Notes: a model not told the origin generated them from the letters alone. DNA of 64,000 nt from Streptosporangiaceae bacterium (GCA_019239975.1 JAFAZE010000075.1:1-64000); one strand, 5' to 3'; numbered from the stretch's first letter, positions 26,219 through 35,287 are shown. Translations and numbers: made by a program.

Positions 26219-27034
26219 ATGAGCGTGCATCTGCCGGCGGATGAAACCGCATCGGCCCGGCCGGCCGGGCCGGACAACGTCCGCCCGCTCGGCCACCGCA
26301 TCCGGGTGCCCAAGACCGCCGAGCTGGTCGCCGCCGAACTGCGTCGCAGGGTCGTGCGCGGCGAGCTGGCCGAGGGTGATGCGCTGCCGTCCGAGGCGGC
26401 GCTGATGGCCGAGTTCGCCGTGTCCCGGCCGACGCTGCGCGAGGCGTTCCGGGTGCTCGAGTCGGAGTCGCTGATCAGCATCCGGCGCGGTGCCCGCGGC
26501 GGCGCCCGGGTGCACGTGCCGAACGGGAACGTGGCCGCCAGCCATGCGGGCCTGGTGCTCGAGTACCGCGGCACCACCCTGCAGGACGTCTATGACGCCC
26601 GGACTTTCATCGAGGCCCCGTGCGCGGCACTGCTCGCGGAGCGGCGCACCGAGCAGGACCTCGTGCGGCTGCGGGCAGAGGTGGCGCACGCGGAGCAGCT
26701 GATGGACGACCCGCACGCCTTCATCCGGGCGCACATGGAGTTTCACGCGCTCGTGGTCGAGCTGGCCGGAAACCAGACGCTTGCCGTGCTCAACGGCATG
26801 GTTCGGCACATCATCGACCTGGCCAACTGGTCACACGTGGACCTCGACGCGGGCAGCCCGGACAACGTGCGGGCGAACAAGCGCGGGTTCCGCGCGCACG
26901 TTCGGCTCGTCGAGCTGGTGGCCGCCCGGCAGGGCGCCGATGCCGAGGCGCTCTGGCGGCTGCACCTACAGGAGGCGGAGAACTACCTGCTGATGAACAA
27001 GTCGATGACCACGGTGCTCGACCTCCTCGGCTGA
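26219..27034 (+). CDS. GntR/FadR-type transcriptional regulator with FCD domain (paralogue)
   Basis: A 271-residue regulator closely similar to the one just upstream: both have RVPK then AELVAAELRRR or EMVASQLRR, LPSE, VSRPTLREAFR(V/I)LE and RRG(A/V)RGGARV(H/Q)VP. FCD metal-site candidates lie in YDARTFIEAP, MEFHALVVELAGN and RAHVRLVELV. The ATG at 26219 and a GTG at 26213 are both possible starts. A tandem duplication followed by divergence is likely; the two may form a pair answering to different acyl-CoAs. Confidence 0.88.
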   Translation: MSVHLPADETASARPAGPDNVRPLGHRIRVPKTAELVAAELRRRVVRGELAEGDALPSEAALMAEFAVSRPTLREAFRVLESESLISIRRGARGGARVHVPNGNVAASHAGLVLEYRGTTLQDVYDARTFIEAPCAALLAERRTEQDLVRLRAEVAHAEQLMDDPHAFIRAHMEFHALVVELAGNQTLAVLNGMVRHIIDLANWSHVDLDAGSPDNVRANKRGFRAHVRLVELVAARQGADAEALWRLHLQEAENYLLMNKSMTTVLDLLG

Positions 27035-27037
27035 CCG

Positions 27038-27071
27038 CCGGCCCGCCCGGCCGGCCGGCCGGGCGGGCCGG
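27038..27071 (+). terminator. Perfect 34-base GC palindrome, probable terminator
   Basis: Starting four bases after the second GntR stop, a sequence of only G and C reads as a perfect 34-base palindrome (17-base arms centred between 27054 and 27055). There is no T tract, as is common for actinobacterial terminators. Confidence 0.55.
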
Positions 27072-27112
27072 GGCCGCTGCGCCGCCCGCCGGGCGACGGA
27101 CCCTATCGGCAA

Positions 27113-27135
27113 GAGTATAATAAGTTATATATTTT
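27113..27135 (+). promoter_or_regulatory. Promoter of the SDR gene at 27178
   Basis: A perfect -10 TATAAT (27116-27121) is followed by AAGTTATAT (27122-27130), an exact WAGTTAWAT element, in the same direction as the gene and about 50 bases before its start. Confidence 0.6.
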
Positions 27136-27177
27136 GGCGGCATGTCCTCGCCTGCGGGCGAGGCGGTCCCGGGGAGA

Positions 27178-27945
27178 ATGGAGAGGCGCGTGCGGCTGCA
27201 GGGGAAAGTGGCGATGGTCACCGGGGCGGCCCGGGGCATTGGCGAGGCGATCGCCGAGGCCCTGGCGGCCGACGGCGCAGCGGTCGCGATCTGCGACCTG
27301 GACGGCGCGGCGGCCGCGAAGACAGCGTCCGGCATCGCCGAACGGCATGGCGCGCGGACGGCGGGCGTGCAGGCGGACATCGCCGACAGCGCGGTGGTCC
27401 GGGCCGCGGTGGCTCGCGTGCAGTCCGAGCTGGGCCCGGCGGACATCCTGGTCAACAACGCGGGCATCGATGTGATCGAGCCCTTCGTGGACTCCGCGGA
27501 GGAGACCTGGGACAAGATCATCGCCGTCAACCTGCGCGGCACCATCACCGTTACCCGGGCCGTCCTGGACGGGATGATCGAGCGGAACGGCGGGCGGATC
27601 ATCCACATCGGCTCGGACGCGGGCCGGGTCGGTTCGTCCGGTGAGGTCGTGTACTCGGCGACCAAGGGCGGCATCATCGCCTTCGGGAAGGCGCTGGCCA
27701 GAGAGGTGGCCCGGTACGGCATCACGGTCAACAGCGTCTGCCCCGGGCCGACCGACACCGCGCTGCTCGGCCAGGTGGCTGCGTACAGCCAGAAGCTGCG
27801 GGACAGCCTGGAGCGCTCCATCCCGCTGCGCCGGGTCGGCCAGCCCGCCGACATCGGCCCCGCGGTCGCCTTCCTCGCCTCCGACGCGGCCGCCTACATC
27901 ACCGGGCAGACGCTGTCGGTCAGCGGCGGCCTCACCATGGCCTGA
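27178..27945 (+). CDS. SDR oxidoreductase, BadH/FabG-like
   Basis: A 255-residue SDR with TGAARGIGEAIA near the N-terminus, NNAGIDVIEPF, and the catalytic set in HIGSDAGRVGSSGEVVYSATKGG. The sequence resembles 2-hydroxycyclohexanecarboxyl-CoA dehydrogenases (BadH), but a generic 3-hydroxyacyl-CoA dehydrogenase is equally possible. The ATG at 27178 has GGGGAGA upstream; an ATG at 27142 would sit almost on the promoter. It is transcribed alone and faces a convergent SDR gene. Confidence 0.85.
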   Translation: MERRVRLQGKVAMVTGAARGIGEAIAEALAADGAAVAICDLDGAAAAKTASGIAERHGARTAGVQADIADSAVVRAAVARVQSELGPADILVNNAGIDVIEPFVDSAEETWDKIIAVNLRGTITVTRAVLDGMIERNGGRIIHIGSDAGRVGSSGEVVYSATKGGIIAFGKALAREVARYGITVNSVCPGPTDTALLGQVAAYSQKLRDSLERSIPLRRVGQPADIGPAVAFLASDAAAYITGQTLSVSGGLTMA

Positions 27946-28051
27946 ACGTGCGCAGACGTTCCCTTTGCCGTGACCGAGCCCGGCTCGCGGCTTGTTGTTG
28001 CCGCCCTCGGACCGGGAAGCGACGCGGCGTTGCGGGGCCGCCGGACACGGC

Positions 28052-28810
28052 TCAGCGCAGGTAGGCCTGGCCGCCGTCCAGCGCGATCGTGGTGCCGGTG
28101 ATGTAGGCCGCGGCGGCCCCGCACAGGAACGCCACGGCCGGGCCGATCTCCGCCTCGGGGTCGCCCAGCCGGCGCAGCGGGATGCTGGACATGCTGCGCT
28201 CGTATTCGGCGGGATTGGCCTGCCGCCAGGCTTCGGAGGCGGGGCTGGTCGCCGCGGGCAGCACGGTGATGACCCGGATGCCGTCCGGTCCCCATTCGGC
28301 CGCGGCCACCCGGCTGAGCGTCTGGGCCGCCGCCTTGGCGGCGGCGTAGACCCCGCGCCCGGCGGGCTGCGGGTTCACCGCGGCGGAGCTGCCGAGGTTG
28401 ATGATGACGCTGCCCGGGCGCAGGTGCGGATGGCAGGCCTTCATCATCCGGAACGCCGCCAGCGGCCCGGATTCCCAGCAGGCGGTGAACGCCTCGTCGC
28501 TGACGTCGAGGATCGAGCCGAGCGCGGGGATCTGCGCGTTGTTCACCAGGATGTCGATGCCGCCCAGGCCGCGGACGGTCCGCTCGACGCTGCGCTCGAT
28601 GTCGGCGGGCCGGGTCACGTCCGCAACGATGGGCAGCGCCGTACCGCCGGGCTTTTCGATCTCCGCCGCCACGGCGAGCAGTGTGGACTCGGTGCGGCCG
28701 GCCAGCGCGACGGCCGCCCCCTCGGCGGCGAGCGCGAGCGCGATGCCGCGGCCGACGCCCTGCCCGCCGCCGGTGACGATGGCCCGCTTGCCGTCCAGCG
28801 TTCCTGGCAC
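28052..28810 (-). CDS. SDR oxidoreductase
   Basis: A 252-residue SDR starting at GTG 28810 behind AGGAGG. It shows TGGGQGVGRGIA, NNAQ in place of NNAG, and NLGSSAAVNPQPAGRGVYAAAKAA with Ser, Tyr and Lys in place. The C-terminus AYITGTTIALDGGQAYLR is normal. It stands alone on the minus strand, convergent with the SDR at 27178-27945, so it is probably expressed from the 28811-29418 region. The substrate cannot be read from sequence. Confidence 0.85.
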   Translation of the reverse strand: MPGTLDGKRAIVTGGGQGVGRGIALALAAEGAAVALAGRTESTLLAVAAEIEKPGGTALPIVADVTRPADIERSVERTVRGLGGIDILVNNAQIPALGSILDVSDEAFTACWESGPLAAFRMMKACHPHLRPGSVIINLGSSAAVNPQPAGRGVYAAAKAAAQTLSRVAAAEWGPDGIRVITVLPAATSPASEAWRQANPAEYERSMSSIPLRRLGDPEAEIGPAVAFLCGAAAAYITGTTIALDGGQAYLR

Positions 28811-29418
28811 GATTCCTCCTGTTCAGCACCGTTGCATCCGGGTTAGCTGGCGCAGCCGCCCGTCGAGGACGCCGCGCCGCTGTGCCGGGCTGACCCGCGC
28901 GGTGCTGGGCGGTACGCGCTGCCGTCCAGCACCCGGCATTGACATGAAAGCATAATGAGAATAAATAGTTAAATCAATGCTCTATGAAGAGTCGCAGACC
29001 CTGGAGAGGACCGTGACGCGATGGCGCGGAGCGCGACGTTCAGCGCGCGGACGGACGCGGCCGCACTGCCTGCGCAGGCCGAGGCGGAGACCTGGCTGCA
29101 TGACGTGGGGGCGGGCAGTTCCGCGGCCCGCTCGGCGCCTTCGTCCGGTTCCTCAACTCGGCCGGCCAGCCGAGCGCCGGCCACCGGCGGGTGGCGTTCG
29201 GCCAGATGGCACAACGGGCGTCAGCTGCTCTAGACGCCATGATCGTTAGATGATAACAATTAGGTAGACAATCTAGCGGCTTACTGGTGATCTGAGTTAC
29301 ATCGGCTTACCGTCAAGCAACATCTGCGTGACTTCCACGGCGTCAGCGCCTCGAAGCGCCGGCGCCGGGCGGGCCAGTCACCTCTCCCGTACCGGCTGAC
29401 TCTTGGGGGATCGAACCA
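28811..29418. other. Intergenic region before the ABC importer operon
   Basis: It separates a leftward SDR from the rightward importer operon. It holds a promoter-like island at 28939-28974 and a second AT-rich tract at 29243-29275 (TTAGATGATAACAATTAGG and onward), nearer the importer. Between them, 29021-29253 might be the remains of a small frameshifted gene (see findings), but I do not call a CDS. Confidence 0.5.
28939..28974 (+). promoter_or_regulatory. Promoter-like island
   Basis: TTGACA (28939-28944) is followed after 17 bases by TAAATA (28962-28967), and the tract contains TAGTTAAAT (28966-28974), an exact WAGTTAWAT element pointing rightward. Confidence 0.5.
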
Positions 29419-30657
29419 GTGATCAACAAGGCACGAAGAACCGCTCTGCTGCGGGTTTCCGCACTCAGCGTCGCGGCCGCGGCCCTCGCCACGGCCTGCA
29501 GCAGTAGCAGCAGCAGCAACGGGACTGCGGGCGGGGGCATCAGCCCGAGCTCGGCAAGCTCCGGCTCTGCCGTCGCCGCGTCCGGGTCTGACCTGGTTAT
29601 AGGCACGATCGGAAACTTCTCCGGCCCATCCGCGGAACCGTCGCACCTGGCTGGGCTGCAGGCATGGGTTGACTCGGTCAACGCGAGCGGCGGCGTCAAG
29701 GGCCGTCAGATCAAGCTGATCGTCGAAGACGACCAGGGTGACGCCACCAAGTCGCAGGCGGAGATCCGCCAGCTTGTCCAGGTGGACCACGTGCTGGCCG
29801 TCGTCAGCCCGGAGGCCTCGGCCACCGAGAGCGGCTGGGCCTCCTACGTTGAGCAGCAGCATGTCGCCGTGGTCGGCGGGGAGGCGGACACCCCGGAGTG
29901 GTTCACCAACCCGGCGTTCTTCCCGTCCGGCGCCACAGTGCTCACCTCGATCGAGATGCAGGCGTACGCGGTGAAGGCGGCGGGCAAGCAATCCTTCGGC
30001 GCGGTCTACTGCGCCGAGATCGCCGCCTGCAAGCAGTCCGTGCCCGCACTGGCGGGCTATGCGAAGGCGTTCCACCTGGACATGTCGACGAGCGCGGCGA
30101 TCGCGGTGGCGGCGCCGAGCTACACCGCCCAGTGCCTGGCCGCGAAGCAGGCCAACGCACAGGCCGTGGTCATCGACGCGTCCTTTGCGGCCGGCTCACG
30201 GTTCGCCCCCGCATGCGCCCAGCAGGGTTACACCCCGGTCTACGTGATCCCGTCGGGTTCGTTCGACGGTCGCTACCTCCAGGTGGCCCAGGTGACCGGC
30301 GCGTACGTGCCCACCACCAACGCGCTCTGGTTCGCCAGCACTCCCGCGGTGAACCAGTTCAAGAAGGCGATGGCCAGGTACGAGCCGAGCACCGCGCTGG
30401 GCCCGAACCCGATGTCCGGCTGGGCGGGCGGCGCCCTGTTCGGCGCGGCGGCGGCGAGCCTGCCTGCCAAGGCGACTGCGGCGGACGTGTTCACAGCGCT
30501 GTACTCGCTGCCGAAGAACGACACGCTGGACGGCCTGACGCCGCCGCTGAACTTCCACTCCGGCGCCCCTGCTTCCCAGGTGACCTGCTTCTTCATAGGC
30601 CAGATCAAGGGCGGCTCGCTGACCGACCCGGTGGGCACCGCGCCCGTCTGCCCGTGA
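29419..30657 (+). CDS. Branched-chain-type ABC transporter substrate-binding lipoprotein (LivK-like)
   Basis: A 412-residue periplasmic-binding-type protein. The signal peptide (basic MINKARRTALLR, then a hydrophobic stretch) ends in a lipobox, ALATAC, with Cys27 as the expected lipidation site; a serine/glycine-rich spacer follows. The mature part begins LVIGTIGNFSGPSAEPSHLAGLQAWVDSVNASGGVKGR, the usual Peripla_BP_6 opening. It would capture the importer's substrate outside the membrane. GTG start at 29419 behind GGGGGA. The permease/ATPase fusion follows after 45 bases. Confidence 0.9.
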   Translation: MINKARRTALLRVSALSVAAAALATACSSSSSSNGTAGGGISPSSASSGSAVAASGSDLVIGTIGNFSGPSAEPSHLAGLQAWVDSVNASGGVKGRQIKLIVEDDQGDATKSQAEIRQLVQVDHVLAVVSPEASATESGWASYVEQQHVAVVGGEADTPEWFTNPAFFPSGATVLTSIEMQAYAVKAAGKQSFGAVYCAEIAACKQSVPALAGYAKAFHLDMSTSAAIAVAAPSYTAQCLAAKQANAQAVVIDASFAAGSRFAPACAQQGYTPVYVIPSGSFDGRYLQVAQVTGAYVPTTNALWFASTPAVNQFKKAMARYEPSTALGPNPMSGWAGGALFGAAAASLPAKATAADVFTALYSLPKNDTLDGLTPPLNFHSGAPASQVTCFFIGQIKGGSLTDPVGTAPVCP

Positions 30658-30702
30658 GCCGCTCCCCCCGGGACCTTCCGACCTGCCGAGCGTGATGACC
30701 CG

Positions 30703-33543
30703 ATGAACTCCCTGCTCCCGTTCGTGATCCTCGGTATCACCGCCGGATCGGTTTACGGCCTGACCGGCACCGGCCTGGTGCTCACCTACAAGACGTCCGG
30801 CATCTTCAACTTCGCCCAGGGCGCGGTGGCCACCACCGGCGCCTACGTCTTCTACGTCCTGCACGACGACATCCTCCGCCTGCCCGCCGTACCCACGGCG
30901 CTGATCTGCGTGTTCGTGCTGGGCCCGGTGCTGGGCCTGGGCATGGAGGCGATGGCGCGCCGGCTGGCGGACGCGTCCGCGACCCTGCAGGTGGCCGCCA
31001 CGATCGGCGTCGTCCTGGTGATCCAGGGCTTCTTCTCGGCCACGTTCGGCACTCTGGCGCGGACCTTCCCAGCGTGGCTGCCTCAGCACTCGGTCAAGAT
31101 CGGCGGCGTATTCGTCGGCGAGGATCAGATGATCATCACCGGCATCGCGCTGGCCGCGACCGTGGCGTTGTTCCTGTTCTTCAGGCGAATCCGGCTCGGC
31201 CTTGCCATGCGGGGCGTCGTGGACAATCCGGAACTGCTCGACCTGGACGGCACCAGCCCGGCGGCGGTACGGCGGTGGGCCTGGATCATCGGCTCCAGCT
31301 TTGCCACGCTGGCGGGAATCTTGCTGGCGCCGACCCTGAACCTGGATGCCACCGTGCTCACGCTGCTCGTCGTCCAGGCGTTCGGTGCCGCCGCGATCGG
31401 CCTGTTCTCGAGCCTGCCGCTCACCTATCTCGGCGGACTGGCGATCGGGATCGTCGCCTCGGTGGCGACCAAGTACGTCGTCACGGCGAGCGCCGCGCTC
31501 GCCGGGCTGCCGGCCAGCATCCCGTTCATCGTGCTGTTTCTGGTGCTCGTCTTCACGCCCCGGTCCAAGCTCGCTGCCCGGCGCGTGCCGCGGCAGCAGC
31601 CGGTGGCTGGCTACGCGGCGCCCGCCCGGGTGCAGATCGCAGGCGCTGTGGTACTCGGCGTCGTCCTGCTGATCGTCCCGCACCTGGTCAACTCGGCGCA
31701 GTTGCCCTTCTGGTCGGACGGCCTGACCCAGGTAGTGCTGTTCCTCTCGCTGGGCCTGCTGGTCCGGACGTCGGGACAGGTGTCGCTGTCCCAGGCCGCG
31801 TTCGCCGCGATCGGCGCGACCACCATGGGGCACCTGACCGCGGGTTTCGGGCTGCCCTGGGGGGCCGCGCTGGTGCTGGCGGGCCTGGCGGCGGTTCCGG
31901 TCGGTGCCTTCCTCGCCATTCCCGCCATCCGGCTGCCCGGGGTCTTCCTCGCCCTGGCCACCTTCGGCTTCGCCGTCACGATGGAGCAGATGGGCTATCC
32001 GCTCTGGATCATGTTCGGGTCCAGCTCGCTTGGCGTGGCGGTGAACCGGCCATCGTTCGCGCAGGGCGACACCGCCTACTACTACCTGATGCTCGCCTTC
32101 GCGGTGGTCGCGGGGCTGCTGGTGATGTGGCTGGTGCGCAGCCGGCTGGGGCGCCTGCTCCGTGGCATGGCCGACTCGCCGGTCGCGCTGGCCACGCATG
32201 GCACGAGTGTGGTGGTGACCAGAGTGCTCGTGTTCTGCATCGCCGCGTTTCTCGCCGCCGTGTCAGGCGCGCTGTTCGGCGGCGTGGTACACACCGTAAC
32301 CAGCACGGACTTTACGTCGTTCAGCTCCCTCACGCTGCTTGCGCTGCTGGTCATCGTGCCGGGCCGGGAACCCTGGTACGCATTCGCCGCGGGGTTCGCG
32401 CTTGTGATCATCCCGTCCTGGATTTCCACCGGGGCGACCGTGAGCGACTGGCTGAACGTGCTGTTCGGCGTGGCCGCTGTCCAGGTGGCGCTCGGCTTCG
32501 CCCCGCGGAACGAGAAGCTGCACGCTCTGCTCGACCGCCTCGGCGGCCGCCGCCGGCCGGCCGTGACCGAGTCGGTGGCGGCCTCGCGATGGAACGGCGG
32601 GGAGCGCAGCGGACCACGGCCGGTGGCGCGGGCGGAGCCTCGCGATCACGCGGCCCGCGGGGAGCTCTCTGAGCCTCCCCGGCCGCGTGACGATACCGCG
32701 GGTACCGGAGCGCCCCGGGGGGCCCGGGGGGCCCGGGGCCGTGCCCCCCGGGCTAGCACAGGCCTTGACCTGGCGCACGTGACGGTCAGGTACGGCGGTC
32801 ATGTCGCGGTGAACGACGTGAGCCTGACCGCCCCGGCGAGCACGATCACCGGGCTGATCGGGCCGAACGGCGCCGGGAAGACGACCCTGTTCAACGTCGC
32901 GTCCGGCCTGGTAAAGCCCGCGAACGGCACGTTGCGGCTGCACGGCGTGGACATGTCCGGGGCCGATCCGGCGGCGCGGGCGCGGCGCGGCCTTGGCCGG
33001 ACCTTCCAGAAGATGGAACTGTTCGACTCGCTCACCGTGGCTGACAACGTGTCTCTGGGCAGGGAGGCCGGGCAGGCCGGTCAGCGGCCGTGGCGCCACG
33101 TGGCGGAGACCGGCAGGGAGCAGCGGAGTCGCAGCGAGGCCGCCGAGCAGGCAATGGCGCTGGCCGGGATCGCCGGCCTCGCCGGACGCCCGGTGGCCGC
33201 ACTGTCAACCGGGCAGCGGCGGCTCGTCGAACTCGCGCGATGCCTGGCTGGCAAGTTCGACATCCTGCTGCTCGACGAGCCGTCCTCCGGCCTGGACGCC
33301 GTGGAGACCAAGCGGTTCGGCGAGGTCCTCACCCGGGTGGTCGCCGAGCGCGGGGCCGGGATCCTGCTGGTGGAGCACGACATGGCCCTGGTCATGGCCG
33401 TCTGCGACTACGTGCACGTGCTGGACTTCGGGACCAAGATTTTCGAGGGAACCGTAGCCCAGGTGAGCTCCAGCGACGTCGTCAGGGCTGCCTACCTGGG
33501 GACCGAGACGGTCAGCGAGCAGCAGCCAAAGATGGCGAGGTGA
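30703..33543 (+). CDS. Three-part ABC importer fusion: LivH-LivM permeases plus LivG ATPase in one chain
   Basis: A 946-residue protein joining three usually separate importer subunits. About residues 1-290 are a LivH-type permease (GLTGTGLVLTYKTSGIFNFAQGA), about 305-625 a LivM-type permease (LLVRTSGQVSLSQAAFAAIGA), and about 690-946 a LivG-type ATPase with Walker A GPNGAGKTT near 721, signature LSTGQRR near 833 (Thr for the usual Gly) and Walker B ILLLDEPSSGLD near 856. Between permease and ATPase lies a charged, Arg/Gly/Pro-rich linker of about 60 residues. Together with the lipoprotein before it and LivF after it this makes a complete HAAT-family importer for amino acids, aromatic acids or other small carboxylates. 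Confidence 0.9.
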   Translation: MNSLLPFVILGITAGSVYGLTGTGLVLTYKTSGIFNFAQGAVATTGAYVFYVLHDDILRLPAVPTALICVFVLGPVLGLGMEAMARRLADASATLQVAATIGVVLVIQGFFSATFGTLARTFPAWLPQHSVKIGGVFVGEDQMIITGIALAATVALFLFFRRIRLGLAMRGVVDNPELLDLDGTSPAAVRRWAWIIGSSFATLAGILLAPTLNLDATVLTLLVVQAFGAAAIGLFSSLPLTYLGGLAIGIVASVATKYVVTASAALAGLPASIPFIVLFLVLVFTPRSKLAARRVPRQQPVAGYAAPARVQIAGAVVLGVVLLIVPHLVNSAQLPFWSDGLTQVVLFLSLGLLVRTSGQVSLSQAAFAAIGATTMGHLTAGFGLPWGAALVLAGLAAVPVGAFLAIPAIRLPGVFLALATFGFAVTMEQMGYPLWIMFGSSSLGVAVNRPSFAQGDTAYYYLMLAFAVVAGLLVMWLVRSRLGRLLRGMADSPVALATHGTSVVVTRVLVFCIAAFLAAVSGALFGGVVHTVTSTDFTSFSSLTLLALLVIVPGREPWYAFAAGFALVIIPSWISTGATVSDWLNVLFGVAAVQVALGFAPRNEKLHALLDRLGGRRRPAVTESVAASRWNGGERSGPRPVARAEPRDHAARGELSEPPRPRDDTAGTGAPRGARGARGRAPRASTGLDLAHVTVRYGGHVAVNDVSLTAPASTITGLIGPNGAGKTTLFNVASGLVKPANGTLRLHGVDMSGADPAARARRGLGRTFQKMELFDSLTVADNVSLGREAGQAGQRPWRHVAETGREQRSRSEAAEQAMALAGIAGLAGRPVAALSTGQRRLVELARCLAGKFDILLLDEPSSGLDAVETKRFGEVLTRVVAERGAGILLVEHDMALVMAVCDYVHVLDFGTKIFEGTVAQVSSSDVVRAAYLGTETVSEQQPKMAR
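32717..32734 (+). repeat. Tandem 9-base GC repeat in the fusion linker
   Basis: GGGGGGCCC occurs twice in tandem inside the linker coding region of the LivH-LivM-LivG fusion and encodes part of a GARGARGRAPRA-type stretch. Such runs are prone to slippage, which would break the fusion frame. Confidence 0.6.
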
Positions 33544-33547
33544 AAGG

Positions 33548-34333
33548 ATGCTCGAACTGCATGGGATCGAGGCGGGCTACGGCAAGCAAACCGTGCTTCG
33601 CGATGTCTGTGTGTCGGTCCCGTCCGGCAGCGTGGTAGCCGTGCTCGGGCCCAACGGAGCCGGCAAGACCACAATGCTCCGGGTCGCGTCCGGGCTGCTC
33701 AGGCCTTCAGCGGGGAAGGTGGTGCTGGCCGGCGAGGACGTGACGCGGACGCGGCCCTACGCGCGTGTCAGGCGCGGGCTGTGCCACATCCCGGAGGGCC
33801 GCGGCATCTACCCCACACTGACCGTGCGCGAGAACCTGGTCCTGCACTCGCGCAAGGGCGAGCAGGCAGCCGCGCAGGAGCGGGCCGTCTCGGCTTTCCC
33901 CGTGCTCGGGGCGAAACTCCGGCAGCCGGCTGGCCAGCTGTCCGGCGGCCAGCAGCAAATGCTGTCGCTGGTGCGCGCCTACCTCAGCAGCCCCACGCTC
34001 GTCTTGGTGGATGAGGCATCCATGGGGCTTGCCCCGGTAGTCGTGGACAAGATTTTCGAGTTCCTCCGCCAGGTCGCCGCGTCAGGAACGGCGCTGCTCA
34101 TAGTAGAGCAGTACGTGAACCGTGCCCTCGCCCTGGCCGATACGGTCTACGTTCTGAACAAGGGCCGAATGGTCTTCACCGGGAAGCCGGGCGAGATCAC
34201 CGACGACCTGTTCGCGCACTACGTCGGTGCGGGCGCGCGCTTATCTCAGCATCGAGCAGGGCGCGGGCGCCGCGGATCGCGGCGGCGGAGTGGTCTCCAG
34301 GCTGACGCCCTCAGCGCCGCCGCAGTTCGGTGA
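33548..34333 (+). CDS. Branched-chain-type ABC transporter ATPase (LivF-like)
   Basis: A 261-residue ATPase with Walker A GPNGAGKTT (residues 34-42), the LivF-typical HIPEGRGIYPTLTVRENL, signature LSGGQQQ near residue 131 and Walker B LVLVDEASMGLAP. It is the second nucleotide-binding subunit of the importer. The homologous part ends at FAHYVGA; the last 30 residues (arginine-rich) extend into and overlap by 23 bases the convergent crotonase gene. The ATG follows the fusion gene by four bases. Confidence 0.9.
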   Translation: MLELHGIEAGYGKQTVLRDVCVSVPSGSVVAVLGPNGAGKTTMLRVASGLLRPSAGKVVLAGEDVTRTRPYARVRRGLCHIPEGRGIYPTLTVRENLVLHSRKGEQAAAQERAVSAFPVLGAKLRQPAGQLSGGQQQMLSLVRAYLSSPTLVLVDEASMGLAPVVVDKIFEFLRQVAASGTALLIVEQYVNRALALADTVYVLNKGRMVFTGKPGEITDDLFAHYVGAGARLSQHRAGRGRRGSRRRSGLQADALSAAAVR

Positions 34334-35174
34334 CCGTCATCCGGGCACCCGGCGTAAGCGCGCTGGTGACCTCCTCCGGATCGAGGTCGTCCGGCAGCGG
34401 CCGGAACGCTGGCGGCCGCTTCTGCACGAAGCTGTCCACGCCTTCCCGGAAGTCCTCGCCGCTGTTCAGCACCTCCATCGCCGCGTAGGAGCGCCGCAAC
34501 GCCTCCTCGAACGACGCGTCGAGGTCGGCGAGCACCTGGTGGCGGATGACGGCCATGGCGGCTGGAGAGCAGTTGCGCGCCAGGTCCCTGGCGTACTCCC
34601 GGGCCGCAGGCAGCACCCCGGCGGGCTCGGTCACCCAGTTCACCAGCCCGAGTTCCCTGGCCTCGTCGGCTTCGAAGACCCGGCTGGACAGCAACAGGTC
34701 GAGCGCGTTGCCGGCACCGACGTAGCGGGGGAGCACCCACGACATGCCGTACTCGGCGCCCAGCCCACGGCCTGCGAAGGCGGTCGAGAACCTGGCTCCC
34801 CGCGCGGCGAACCGCACGTCACACATCAGCGCCTGAGTCAGCCCGATCCCCGCGCAGGCGCCGTTGATCGCCGCGATCAGCGGCTTGCGGAACAGCCGCG
34901 GAGCGTACTGCGGGCGGCGGCCGGAGATGTCCACCGGCCGGCCGGCCACCTCGGCAAGCCGGCCCATGTCCATGCCGGGGCAGAACGACGTCCCGGCGCC
35001 GGTCAGCACGCCGGCCCGTACCGCTGGATCGGTGTCCGCGGCGGCAAGCACGTCGAAGTAGCGGTTCTCCAGGGCCGCCGTCCACGCGTTGCGCCGTTCG
35101 GGCCGGTTCAGGGTGAACGTCGCGACGCCGTCCGCGTCCACCTCCGTGAGCACCAGATCCGCATCGTCTGCCAT
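34311..35174 (-). CDS. Enoyl-CoA hydratase/isomerase (crotonase family)
   Basis: A 287-residue crotonase with LNRPERRNAWTAAL, the oxyanion region GAGTSFCPGMDMGRLAE, and AAINGACAGIGLTQALMCDVRFAA. The catalytic loop FAGRGLGAEYGMSWVLPRYVG keeps a Glu. GGGAGG precedes the ATG at 35174. It is a single gene, convergent with the importer operon, with an AT-rich divergent promoter region behind it. It should hydrate or isomerise an enoyl-CoA in the pathway. Confidence 0.88.
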   Translation of the reverse strand: MADDADLVLTEVDADGVATFTLNRPERRNAWTAALENRYFDVLAAADTDPAVRAGVLTGAGTSFCPGMDMGRLAEVAGRPVDISGRRPQYAPRLFRKPLIAAINGACAGIGLTQALMCDVRFAARGARFSTAFAGRGLGAEYGMSWVLPRYVGAGNALDLLLSSRVFEADEARELGLVNWVTEPAGVLPAAREYARDLARNCSPAAMAVIRHQVLADLDASFEEALRRSYAAMEVLNSGEDFREGVDSFVQKRPPAFRPLPDDLDPEEVTSALTPGARMTVTELRRR

Positions 35175-35194
35175 CCGGTCGGCCTCCCCGGGAG

Positions 35195-35236
35195 TAGATT
35201 ACGATATATTATCTGATTAAGTTATCTTATTAAAGA
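35195..35236. promoter_or_regulatory. Divergent AT-rich promoter island
   Basis: AAGTTATCT (35219-35227, one mismatch to WAGTTAWAT) points toward the thioesterase gene at 35288. On the other strand ATAATATATC could serve the leftward crotonase gene. Confidence 0.5.
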
Positions 35237-35287
35237 CCACGTCCGACCGTGATCGCAGCGCCCTGAGTGCGGCAGTCAGGAGTGTTG

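Noticed and set aside
30196-32199. 667-codon minus-strand frame opposite the importer fusion
   Set aside because: Very long but composed of Arg, Gln, His and Gly repeats typical of antisense of a membrane protein gene in GC-rich DNA.
32717-32755. GC run as a transcription terminator inside the importer fusion
   Set aside because: The frame continues through it and the ATPase domain downstream is complete, so it is treated as a linker repeat.
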